From contig QNBY01000017.1 in the NCBI GenBank assembly GCA_003644275.1, positions 1-10,926 of the forward strand: a DNA stretch of 10,926 nucleotides. The letters run 5' to 3'. Made by a program: the position numbers and the translations under genes. Shown in pieces: positions 1 through 6,347 of the stretch. Each line of letters begins with the position of its first letter. Position 1 is the first letter of the stretch. Source of the stretch: Planctomycetota bacterium. GTDB taxonomy: Bacteria > Planctomycetota > B143-G9. The notes under the pieces are model-generated. The model was not told the DNA's origin and searched no databases. It was given only the letters and a program-made list of their open reading frames with translations.

Positions 1-165
1 CAGGGTGAGGTTGCTGACGGGCGGCGAGGTACGGCCCGATCTGGGGAGCGTTCTTCCGGGCCCCGTGGTGACGGGCGGGGGCGGACAGCATTTGCTGGCC
101 GCTTCTTGCCATTCGCACACCGCAATGGCGAGAAGGATCGCAATGAACAATACCATCTTTTTCAT
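1..165 (-). CDS. Partial small exported Cys/Pro-rich protein, N-terminus only
   Basis: An open minus-strand frame starts at the ATG at 165-163 and runs off the left edge, giving 55 residues. A good Shine-Dalgarno (GGAGGAA at 177-171) lies 5 nt before the ATG, which decides the start. The N-terminus is a textbook export signal: MKKM, then a hydrophobic core VLFIAILLAIAV (residues 5-16), then CEWQEAAS. After it comes KCCPPPPVTTGPG and a Ser/Arg/Thr/Pro-rich stretch. Signal peptidase I could cut near the EAAS; Cys17 follows I-A-V, a poor lipobox, so a lipoprotein is possible but less likely. I do not recognise the family and the rest of the gene is outside the window. It is divergent from the cytochrome gene across a 165-nt gap. 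Export is well supported; function is unknown. Confidence 0.7.
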   Translation of the reverse strand, partial: MKKMVLFIAILLAIAVCEWQEAASKCCPPPPVTTGPGRTLPRSGRTSPPVSNLTL

Positions 166-200
166 GGGGCTTCCTCCGTTCGGCTGGTCTCCGAACATAT

Positions 201-224
201 ACAACGCCGACGGCGGCGGGTTGT
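201..224. repeat. Short imperfect inverted repeat in the divergent gap
   Basis: ACAAC (201-205) pairs with GTTGT (220-224). With G206 bulged, CCG (207-209) also pairs with CGG (217-219), leaving a 7-nt centre. It lies between the two divergent genes, 36 nt upstream of the minus gene's start codon, so it could be an operator or a leader hairpin. GC-rich DNA throws up such repeats by chance, so support is weak. Confidence 0.2.
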
Positions 225-264
225 TACACTTTTCAGAGCGGCTTCCCTTCGCGGATGCATCGCC

Positions 265-294
265 TTGCCGGGCGCGTAACTCGATTATTATAAC
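265..294 (+). promoter_or_regulatory. Candidate sigma70-type promoter of the cytochrome gene
   Basis: TTGCCG (265-270, 4 of 6 to consensus) and TATAAC (289-294, 5 of 6) are separated by 18 nt. The -10 lies in an A/T-rich island (about 279-300) that stands out in GC-rich sequence. Transcription would start near 301, giving a leader of about 30 nt that includes the Shine-Dalgarno GGAGG at 322-326. No other convincing element was seen in 166-330. Confidence 0.45.
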
Positions 295-330
295 GTTGTT
301 TGAGGACGAGGAACTTTTTTTGGAGGCCGC

Positions 331-1392
331 ATGGAGCGATTGACGAAAGCCGCCGCCCTGGTGCTCGCCCTGCTGATGGCGGCTTTTCTGGCCTACATAT
401 TCGCCGGGAGCACCCCGCCGGGGGTGAAGCGGCCGAAACTCTCCCTCGCGGCGACGGCGGGGAACGCCAAGGTGAAGTTCGCTTCCTACAAGGACTGCAG
501 GAAGTGCCACCCGCAGATATACAAGGAGTGGGAGCGTTCCTGGCACCGCATGGCGTGGACGGATCCCTGGGTGCAGCTCTCCTGGGGATGCTACCGCGAC
601 CAGGAATGCCGGGCCTGCCACCTTCCCAGGCCGCTCATGGAGGACGGCAAGAAGCCGAGGCTCGTCGCCAGGAGCGAGGACGAGGACAAGGAGAGCGGCA
701 TAAACTGCCTCACCTGCCACTACTCGCCGCAGGGGATACTGGCCCCGAGGGGGCTCACCGTCAACATGCAGGACGGCTGCTATCCCATCTACTATGAGGA
801 CATAGCCACCGACGCGCAGTGCTGGGAGTGCCATCCGAACCAGTACGACGACTGGAGGCTCTCGAGCTTCTTCAAGGAGGGGAAGGGCTGCAAGGCGTGC
901 CACATGGACGAGGTGGAGCGGCCGATAGTGCCGGACGGGCCGGTCCGCAAGACGCGCGTCCACTTCTGGAAGGGGGCGCACACCTACACCTTCATAAAGA
1001 CGGGCTACGACTTCTCGGTGGAGTTGGGCGACGACGGGGTGAAGGTGAGGGTGGCGAACACGAAGTCGGGGCACCTGTTCCCGGCCGAACGCCACAACCG
1101 GGCGCTGTGGGTGGAGGTGACCTTCTACGACGAGAAGGGGAAACAGGCGGGGGAGATGGCGAAATGGATAATCCGCGAGGGCTCCAACCAACCGCGGAAC
1201 ATGAAGCTGATGGAGATAAAGCCGGACTCGGCGGTGGAGCGGGTGTTCCCCTATCCCACGGCGTCGGGCTCGGTGAAGGTGATGCTGAAGTTCGACTACT
1301 TCTACTCGAACGAGGACCAGTACACGCGCGTGCTGGAAGATCCCCCGCCCTACCGTTTCAGCGGGAAGAAGCCCGCGGGGAAGAAGGAATAG
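331..1392 (+). CDS. Membrane-anchored pentahaem c-type cytochrome
   Basis: This 353-residue protein has one N-terminal hydrophobic segment (about residues 6-25), acting as a signal anchor or an uncleaved signal, and places the rest in the periplasm. Five CxxCH haem c attachment motifs are visible: CRKCH (56-60), CRACH (93-97), CLTCH (126-130), CWECH (164-168) and CKACH (187-191). Histidines outside the motifs, such as His72 in SWHRM and His211/His217, are candidate distal ligands. Residues about 208-340 hold no haem motif and look like a beta-rich domain with GHLFP at 247-251, an element common after the haem region in cytochrome c554-like multihaem proteins. Two extra cysteines (87, 150) could form a disulfide. 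The ATG follows GGAGG by 4 nt. The role is probably electron transfer; the partner and any catalytic activity are not evident. It faces the ABC importer operon tail to tail. Confidence 0.9.
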   Translation: MERLTKAAALVLALLMAAFLAYIFAGSTPPGVKRPKLSLAATAGNAKVKFASYKDCRKCHPQIYKEWERSWHRMAWTDPWVQLSWGCYRDQECRACHLPRPLMEDGKKPRLVARSEDEDKESGINCLTCHYSPQGILAPRGLTVNMQDGCYPIYYEDIATDAQCWECHPNQYDDWRLSSFFKEGKGCKACHMDEVERPIVPDGPVRKTRVHFWKGAHTYTFIKTGYDFSVELGDDGVKVRVANTKSGHLFPAERHNRALWVEVTFYDEKGKQAGEMAKWIIREGSNQPRNMKLMEIKPDSAVERVFPYPTASGSVKVMLKFDYFYSNEDQYTRVLEDPPPYRFSGKKPAGKKE

Positions 1393-1398
1393 GGAATA

Positions 1399-2427
1399 TC
1401 AGCCTTCCTCGGGGAGCGCCGTCCAGGGGCCGGTGAGGCGGATGAACCACTCGCCGGGCTCGGGAGGCGAAGCGCCGAAGTCCACGTGGAGCTCGGCGCC
1501 GCCGTCCAGGCGGACCTTTCCCCTCCAACCGTCGCCCATGAAGCGGGAGGCGAGCAGCCTTCCGGGGACGCCTTTGCCGTCGCGGGAGGGCGAGAGGGCG
1601 GCGGGGCGCACGCAGAGGACGTAGTCGCCCTCGTCGCCGCGGAAGGGGAGATCGCCGAGTGGGGTGGAGAGCGTGCCGCGGCCGTCGCAGCGGGCGGGGA
1701 GGAAGTTGTTGTCGCCGAGGAAGCCGGCCACGAACAGGTCGCGCGGGGAGTGGTATATTTCCTCCGGCCTGCCCGTCTGGAGGAGGCGGCCGGCGCGGAT
1801 GACGCCCATGCGGTCGGCGAGGAGGAGGGCGTCTTCCTGGGAATGCGTTACGAGGAGGGTGGTGAGGTCGAGCCTGCGGTGCAGGGCGGCGACGTCCTCG
1901 ATGAGCTCGCGCGCGAGGGGGCGGTCGAGGTTGGAGAAGGGCTCGTCGAGGAGGAGGACGGAGTTGCCGGTGACGAGGGCCCTGGCGAGGGCGACGCGCT
2001 GGCGCTCGCCGCCGGAGAGCTCGTCGGGGTGGCGGTCCTCGAAGCCCTCCAGCTTCACCATGGCGAGGAACTCCGCAGCGCGCCGGCGCGCCTCGGAGCG
2101 GGGCATCTTGCCCTCGAGCACGAAGAGCAGGTGCTGCAGCACCGTCATGTGGGGCCAGAGCGCGCCGTCCTGGAAGACGGCGGAGAGGCCGCGGGAGGAG
2201 GGAGGGACGGCGACGGAGGGTGAGGCGACGGTGCGGCCGCCGACGTCCACCGAGCCCTCGAGGGGCCTGACGAAGCCGGTTATCACGTTGACGAGGGTGG
2301 TCTTGCCCGCGCCGGAGGGGCCGAGCAGGACGAAGAGCTCGCCGTCCCGGACGGTGAGGTCCAGGCGGTCGAGCACCTTTTCGCCGCCGTAGGCCACCGA
2401 GAGGGAGCGCACTTTTATCTCGGGCAT
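1399..2427 (-). CDS. ABC importer ATP-binding subunit, FbpC-like (Fbp/Sfu family)
   Basis: This 342-residue cytoplasmic ATPase powers the importer encoded by the two genes upstream of it. All nucleotide-binding motifs are intact: Walker A GPSGAGKT (36-43), Q-loop Gln86 in VFQDG, signature LSGGERQ (137-143), Walker B VLLLDEP (157-163), D-loop SNLD (165-168) and switch His195. Residues about 242-335 form a C-terminal extension of the TOBE kind typical of FbpC/PotA/MalK-type ATPases. The start is the ATG at 2427-2425, whose A is shared with the permease stop codon (TGATG), so translation is probably coupled. The frame stays open far upstream, but that extension is out-of-frame permease sequence. 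Metal, polyamine or phosphonate uptake are all known for this ATPase family; gene order and the fused permease favour an Fbp/Sfu-type system. Confidence 0.9.
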   Translation of the reverse strand: MPEIKVRSLSVAYGGEKVLDRLDLTVRDGELFVLLGPSGAGKTTLVNVITGFVRPLEGSVDVGGRTVASPSVAVPPSSRGLSAVFQDGALWPHMTVLQHLLFVLEGKMPRSEARRRAAEFLAMVKLEGFEDRHPDELSGGERQRVALARALVTGNSVLLLDEPFSNLDRPLARELIEDVAALHRRLDLTTLLVTHSQEDALLLADRMGVIRAGRLLQTGRPEEIYHSPRDLFVAGFLGDNNFLPARCDGRGTLSTPLGDLPFRGDEGDYVLCVRPAALSPSRDGKGVPGRLLASRFMGDGWRGKVRLDGGAELHVDFGASPPEPGEWFIRLTGPWTALPEEG

Positions 2428-4070
2428 CAGGACCTCCTGCGGGAGAGCATTTCGGGGAGGTGCAACAGGGAGAACACCACCACCGGCACGACCACTATCG
2501 CAATCTGGATGAGGCAGAGGGCTGAGACGCGCTCCTCGTTGCCGTAGTGCATCATGATGAAGAGGGAGGCGGTGGCGGTGGACGAGCCCGCGGGGGAGAC
2601 GAGGACGGTGGCGCTGAGCTCGCCCATGGAGAAGACGGCCACGGCGAGGAAGGCCAGCCAGAACTCGAACTTGACGGAGGGGAGGAAGACGTCGGCCCAG
2701 GCGCGGAAGGGCGAGACGCCGTGGAGGCGGGCGACGAACTCGCCGCGGAAGCCCGCGCGGGACATTCCGGCGGCGAGCAGGAGCACGGCGAGGGGCATGA
2801 AACGGCCGACGTGCGCGAGGAAGATTATAGCGGGGGAGGAATAGACGGCGTCGAGCGAGGGGCGGTTGTATATCTGGAGTACGCCGGTCCCGAAGACGGT
2901 TCCGGGGACGACGAAGGCGGCGGCCACGAGGACGTAGAGCAGGTAGGGGGTGCGGCCCGTTCCGGCGGTGAGTGCCCGCGCGACGGGAAGGCCCACGAGG
3001 ACGGAGACGGCCGCGGCCATGAACGCCACCACGACGGAGACCTTGATGTCGTCGCGGGCGAAGGTTATCGCCTCGCGGAAGAACTTGAGCCCGGCGAAGT
3101 GGGAGGGCTCGACGGAGGTGGGGTCGCCGCTGAGGGCGAAGGCGCGTATCACCAGCGCCGCGAGCGGCACGAACAGCGTGAGGGAGAGCAGCAGCAACAG
3201 GAAGGCCGAGGCGGCGAAACGCCAGCGGCCGAGCGAGTAGCGCACGCTCTCCCGCCGCACGGAGGGGGAGAAGAAGTACTTCACCGGCAGGCGGCGGAAG
3301 ACGGGCCATCCCGCGAGGCAGACCACCAGCACCAGCGTGAGGCTTATGGCGAGCGCGCTGTTGATGTCGAGGAAGGAGGAGACGATGACGAACAGCTCGC
3401 CCACGAAGGTGTCCACCGTGAGGAGGGCGGGTATGCCGTACTCCACGAACGAGAGGAGGAAGATGAGCGCTGTGGAGGCGAGGAGCCAGGGGAAGGCCCG
3501 GCGGAACACCACGCCGAACAGCACGCTGCGGAAGGGGCGGAAGAGCAGGGCCGCCTGTTCCTCGGAGGCGTCCACCGAGCGGAAGGCCGCGAAGGCGCCG
3601 TAGAACAGCACGGGGAAGTAGTAGAGGGCGAGGACGAAGGTGCAGAACGGGGCGTTGAAGTAGTCCACGAGGGGGGCGTCCGGCGAGCCCAGCACCCGCA
3701 TGAGCTGCATCCAGGAATAGGCGGTGATGTGGGAGGGGACGAGGAGCGGGAGGAAGGCGGTCCAGAGAAAGAGCTTTCTCAGGGGCGCGTCGGTGCGGGC
3801 GGCGAACCACGCGGCGGGAAGCGCGGCCGAGGCGGCGAGGGCGGTGGCGGCGAGGGCCATGAGGGCGTTGGAGCCGATTATCCTCCAGATGCGGGGCGAG
3901 CCCATCGTCTCGAAGAAGAGGGAGAGGCCGCCGGAAGCGGCCTCTCCGGGGGGGAAGACGATGCCGTATGCGATGACGAGTATGGGGAGGAACGAGAAGA
4001 CGCCCAGCAGCGCGAAAGCGAGCAGGCGGGGGAGAAGCGCGGGGATGGACCGGACGGAGGGGGGCCTCAA
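2427..4070 (-). CDS. ABC importer permease with two fused transmembrane halves, FbpB-like
   Basis: This 547-residue inner-membrane protein has about twelve hydrophobic segments arranged as two homologous halves (roughly 10-260 and 280-540), the architecture of FbpB/SfuB/ThiP permeases in which one polypeptide supplies both halves of the pore. Each half has a cytoplasmic loop that should dock on the ATPase. The second (about 442-470, GEFVARLHGVSPFRAW then LP) resembles the EAA loop well; the first (about 167-196, starting near EEQAALL) is more degenerate. The start is a TTG at 4070-4068, 7 nt after the binding-protein stop codon, with only a weak AGG-type ribosome site; the first in-frame ATG is residue 55, inside the protein. 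The stop codon overlaps the ATPase ATG by one base. Substrate cannot be read from the permease itself. Confidence 0.88.
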   Translation of the reverse strand: MRPPSVRSIPALLPRLLAFALLGVFSFLPILVIAYGIVFPPGEAASGGLSLFFETMGSPRIWRIIGSNALMALAATALAASAALPAAWFAARTDAPLRKLFLWTAFLPLLVPSHITAYSWMQLMRVLGSPDAPLVDYFNAPFCTFVLALYYFPVLFYGAFAAFRSVDASEEQAALLFRPFRSVLFGVVFRRAFPWLLASTALIFLLSFVEYGIPALLTVDTFVGELFVIVSSFLDINSALAISLTLVLVVCLAGWPVFRRLPVKYFFSPSVRRESVRYSLGRWRFAASAFLLLLLSLTLFVPLAALVIRAFALSGDPTSVEPSHFAGLKFFREAITFARDDIKVSVVVAFMAAAVSVLVGLPVARALTAGTGRTPYLLYVLVAAAFVVPGTVFGTGVLQIYNRPSLDAVYSSPAIIFLAHVGRFMPLAVLLLAAGMSRAGFRGEFVARLHGVSPFRAWADVFLPSVKFEFWLAFLAVAVFSMGELSATVLVSPAGSSTATASLFIMMHYGNEERVSALCLIQIAIVVVPVVVFSLLHLPEMLSRRRS

Positions 4071-4077
4071 GTCGTAC

Positions 4078-5109
4078 CTATTTCGAGAGTTCCTCGCTGA
4101 GGAGTTTCACGCATTCGTCGCGCACGGCGGCCACCTTCGCCCAGTCCACCTGCATGTGCTTGATGTCGGAGATGGAGAAGCGGCCGGTGGGGGCGCTCAC
4201 GTCCTCGCTGAGCGGTATCTGGGCGGAGGGGCTCATGCAGAGCTCGAGCTCGCGCGCCAGGAGCCAATCGTACAGTTTTTTCGCGTTCTCGGGATGAGGC
4301 GCGCCCTTCACAATGGCGAGGGTGTTGGGGAAGACGAGGGTGCCCATGCCGTCGGCGTCGGGGAAGATGAGGTCGCAGGCGAGGCCGCGGTTTTCCTTGC
4401 GGGAGATGACGTCGTCGGTGTCGGTGAGGCCGGCCATGAAGACGCCGTTGGCGACGGAATCGGCCACCTTGGAGTTGCTCTCGAGGAACTTGACGTCGTT
4501 CGCGATGAGGCCGCGGAGCCAGGCGAGGAACTTCTCGCGGCCCCAGAGGGAATAGAGGACGGCCATGTGGGTCTGCGTGGAGCCGGCGCGGGGGCGGGCG
4601 ATGCAGAGTTTGCCCTTGTACTCGGGCTTGAGGAAGTCGGCGAGGGAGCGTATGCGGTCGGCGCCGGGGGTGGCGGTGTGATAGACGATGACGCGGGCGC
4701 GGGCCGCGAAGCCGGTCCACAGGCCGTTGGGGTCCCTGAAGACGGGGGGTATCTTACCGGCCAGCGGGGAGTGGTAGGGGGCGTATATGCCCTCCCCCGC
4801 GAGGCGGATGGTGTGCATGGGCTCGTTGTTCCAGTGGAGGTCGCAGCGGGGGTTGTCGCGCTCGGCGAGGAGGCGCTGGACGTGGCCGATGGTCTTGTCG
4901 GCCTCGGTATCGTAGCGGGCGTTGACGCGGATGCCCGTCTCGCGCTCGAACTGCTGGAAGAGGGGGACGGCGTAGTCTTTGTCGTGTGCGACGTACACCA
5001 CCACCTCGCCGCCGCCCTCGGCGGGACCGGAGGGGCGCCGGGAGGAGACGAACCACCAGGCGACGACGGCCGCAGCGAGCAGGGACAGGACGATCACCGT
5101 GTTTCTCAT
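4078..5109 (-). CDS. Periplasmic solute-binding protein of the Fbp/Sfu-type importer
   Basis: This 343-residue protein begins MRNTVIVLS and has a hydrophobic segment (about 4-21) for export, with no lipobox cysteine; it may be cleaved or stay anchored. The body follows the iron-type binding-protein fold: EVVVYVAHDK (35-44), LFQQFERETGI (50-60), a hinge region with FRDPNGLWTG (124-133) followed by RARVIVYHT, and GMGTLVFPNTLAIVKGAPHP (254-273). In classical FbpA proteins a Tyr-Tyr pair (NNYY-like) in the AxGL region coordinates ferric iron; here that position reads GLTDTDD (227-233), so the canonical ligands are absent. Substrate should be left open: ferric iron bound differently, another metal chelate, or a phosphorylated compound. 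The ATG follows GGAG (5119-5116) by 6 nt. It is the first gene of a three-gene operon; no clear promoter was found in the 143-nt gap upstream. Confidence 0.85.
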   Translation of the reverse strand: MRNTVIVLSLLAAAVVAWWFVSSRRPSGPAEGGGEVVVYVAHDKDYAVPLFQQFERETGIRVNARYDTEADKTIGHVQRLLAERDNPRCDLHWNNEPMHTIRLAGEGIYAPYHSPLAGKIPPVFRDPNGLWTGFAARARVIVYHTATPGADRIRSLADFLKPEYKGKLCIARPRAGSTQTHMAVLYSLWGREKFLAWLRGLIANDVKFLESNSKVADSVANGVFMAGLTDTDDVISRKENRGLACDLIFPDADGMGTLVFPNTLAIVKGAPHPENAKKLYDWLLARELELCMSPSAQIPLSEDVSAPTGRFSISDIKHMQVDWAKVAAVRDECVKLLSEELSK

Positions 5110-5129
5110 GGCATTCTCCTTTTTCTCGT

Positions 5130-5186
5130 GTTCGGTTTTCTCTTGACGTATCCGGCGGAAGCCGCAAGGGGAAGAAACAACCGAAC
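5130..5186 (-). promoter_or_regulatory. Nested inverted repeat in the leader of the binding-protein gene
   Basis: On the minus strand an 8-bp outer stem (GTTCGGTT at 5186-5179 with AACCGAAC at 5137-5130) encloses a 4-bp stem (CTTG at 5168-5165 with CAAG at 5145-5142) and an apical stem (CGGC at 5164-5161 with GCCG at 5156-5153) closed by a TTCC tetraloop. It ends about 10 nt before the Shine-Dalgarno and has no T-run after it, so it is not an intrinsic terminator. It could be a structured mRNA leader or a protein-binding palindrome. It matches no riboswitch class I recognise. Confidence 0.4.
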
Positions 5187-5202
5187 GGGGGCCATGTTAC
5201 AA

Positions 5203-5224
5203 CGCCCCCGGCGGAGCGGGGGCG
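5203..5224 (-). terminator. Terminator-like hairpin after the GspC-like gene
   Basis: A perfect 8-bp GC stem (5217-5224 with 5203-5210) and a 6-nt loop lie 29 nt past the GspC-like stop codon. On the minus strand it is followed by TTGTAAC, a poor T-tract. It may reduce read-through into the importer operon, but a factor-dependent or leaky terminator is as likely as an efficient intrinsic one. Confidence 0.4.
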
Positions 5225-5252
5225 GTCGGCGCGGGAGCGGGACGGGAAATGC

Positions 5253-6266
5253 TCAGCGCAGGTTGACGGTCATGCGTATCTCGGCGCCGTTGCGGATTAC
5301 GACCACCTCGTTGCGCTGGGGAATGGCGTTGACGTTGTTGCGGTACTTGGCGGCGAGTTCGAGGCACTGGCGCTCGCTGGTGATGGGGATGCCGTTCCAG
5401 GACTTGATGATGTCGCCGGGCTGGATACCGAAGGTCATGAGGGGGGACTTGGGGTCTATGCGGGTGACCTTCATGCCGATGGAGCGGCCGTTGACGATGA
5501 AGGGCTTGGCGTACACTTCCTGTATGCGCTTGTCGTAGGTCTTGGCGAGGCGGCGGAGGAACTCGCGGTTTATGTTGCGCACGATGTTGCGGGGGCGGGT
5601 GGTCCTCCCTGCGGTGGGGGTGCCGAAGGGGGAGCGGCCGCTCCGGTAGCCGGAGGGCGCGGTGCGCGAAGGGATGCGGGAGGCGGGGGCGGAACGGGGA
5701 GCCCCGGGCCTCCCCGCGGCGGCCCCGGCACCGCCGGAACCGGAGGAGGAGGCGAGGAGGGCCAGAACGTCGTCCGCCTTCTTCACTTCCTTCCTCTCGC
5801 CGTCGCGCTCGAGGAGGACGGTGAGGCGGTCTATGACCTTCACGAGCTTCCAGCCCTTGTACTCGTCGCCCACGAAGAGGTTTTCCTGCTCGCCGGACTT
5901 CTTGTCGTAGAGCACGGCGATGCTGTCGGAGGGGCTCTCGGTGTCGAGAATGACGCCGATGACGACGAGGTCGCCGAGCTCGGAGATTTCCTTGGAGCCG
6001 GAGCCGGCTCCATCTCCGCCCTTCACGGGCTCGACGGTCTTGACGGGTTCGGGGGAGAGCGCCTTGGCGACGAGGGAGAGGTCGGCGTCGGTGAGATAGC
6101 GGCGGTTGCGGGAAGGCACGAAGCGCGACATCTCCACGCCCTGGAGGGCGGCGGGGACGCGCATTTTCACCTTGTCGTTGGAAAAGGCCCAGACCTCACC
6201 GGCCAGGGCGGCGATGAGCGCAAGGTCAACGAGGATGAGCAGTATCTTCAGCCCTCTGCCTCTCAT
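5253..6266 (-). CDS. GspC-like protein: type II secretion inner-membrane/PDZ component
   Basis: This 337-residue protein has the four-part GspC architecture. A short cytoplasmic MRGRGLK is followed by one membrane segment (about 7-25). A periplasmic HR-like domain follows (about 95-170), with the pattern GDLVVIGVI, SIAVLYD, LFVGDEYKGWKLVKVIDR and a hydrophobic strand LTVLLERDG. Next is a Gly/Ala/Ser/Pro/Arg linker (about 172-228). The C-terminal PDZ-like domain (about 258-337) includes IDPKSPLMTFGIQPGDII and WNGIPI, ending VVVIRNGAEIRMTVN. In type II secretion, GspC links the inner-membrane platform to the GspD secretin through the HR domain, and its PDZ domain has been tied to substrate handling. 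The ATG follows AAGG by 7 nt. No gspD-M gene is visible nearby; upstream is a PilT/PilU-like ATPase gene. A PilP-like or specialised pilus role cannot be excluded. Confidence 0.8.
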   Translation of the reverse strand: MRGRGLKILLILVDLALIAALAGEVWAFSNDKVKMRVPAALQGVEMSRFVPSRNRRYLTDADLSLVAKALSPEPVKTVEPVKGGDGAGSGSKEISELGDLVVIGVILDTESPSDSIAVLYDKKSGEQENLFVGDEYKGWKLVKVIDRLTVLLERDGERKEVKKADDVLALLASSSGSGGAGAAAGRPGAPRSAPASRIPSRTAPSGYRSGRSPFGTPTAGRTTRPRNIVRNINREFLRRLAKTYDKRIQEVYAKPFIVNGRSIGMKVTRIDPKSPLMTFGIQPGDIIKSWNGIPITSERQCLELAAKYRNNVNAIPQRNEVVVIRNGAEIRMTVNLR

Positions 6267-6316
6267 GGCGGGACCTTCCTTTGCCTTTCGGGTGGCCTCA
6301 CTTCACACAATTGGAC

Positions 6317-6345
6317 ATTATAGCGCGTTGTTTGTTGCGCGGAAA
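6317..6345 (-). promoter_or_regulatory. Promoter of the GspC-like gene
   Basis: On the minus strand a consensus -10 TATAAT (6322-6317) lies 17 nt after TTTCCG (6345-6340, 3 of 6 to consensus). The -35 begins 2 nt past the upstream ATPase stop codon. Transcription would start near 6310, giving a leader of about 44 nt. The spacer holds GCGC, AACAAACAAC, GCGC, a small inverted repeat. The promoter suggests the gene can be expressed independently of the ATPase gene. Confidence 0.6.
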
Positions 6346-6347
6346 GG

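Noticed and set aside
5..343. Plus-strand open frame at the left edge
   Set aside because: It lacks a ribosome site, crosses the promoter region and overlaps the better-supported minus-strand exported protein.
2430..3810. Minus-strand frame open upstream of the ABC ATPase, apparently giving an 803-residue fusion protein
   Set aside because: The upstream part is an Arg/Pro/Leu-rich out-of-frame reading of the permease gene; the ATPase has a proper ATG at 2427 overlapping the permease stop.
2547..5538. Long plus-strand open frames (over 500 residues) across the importer operon
   Set aside because: Their products are Glu/Gly/Ala-rich low-complexity strings antisense to recognisable genes, as expected where the antisense strand is purine-rich and stop-poor.
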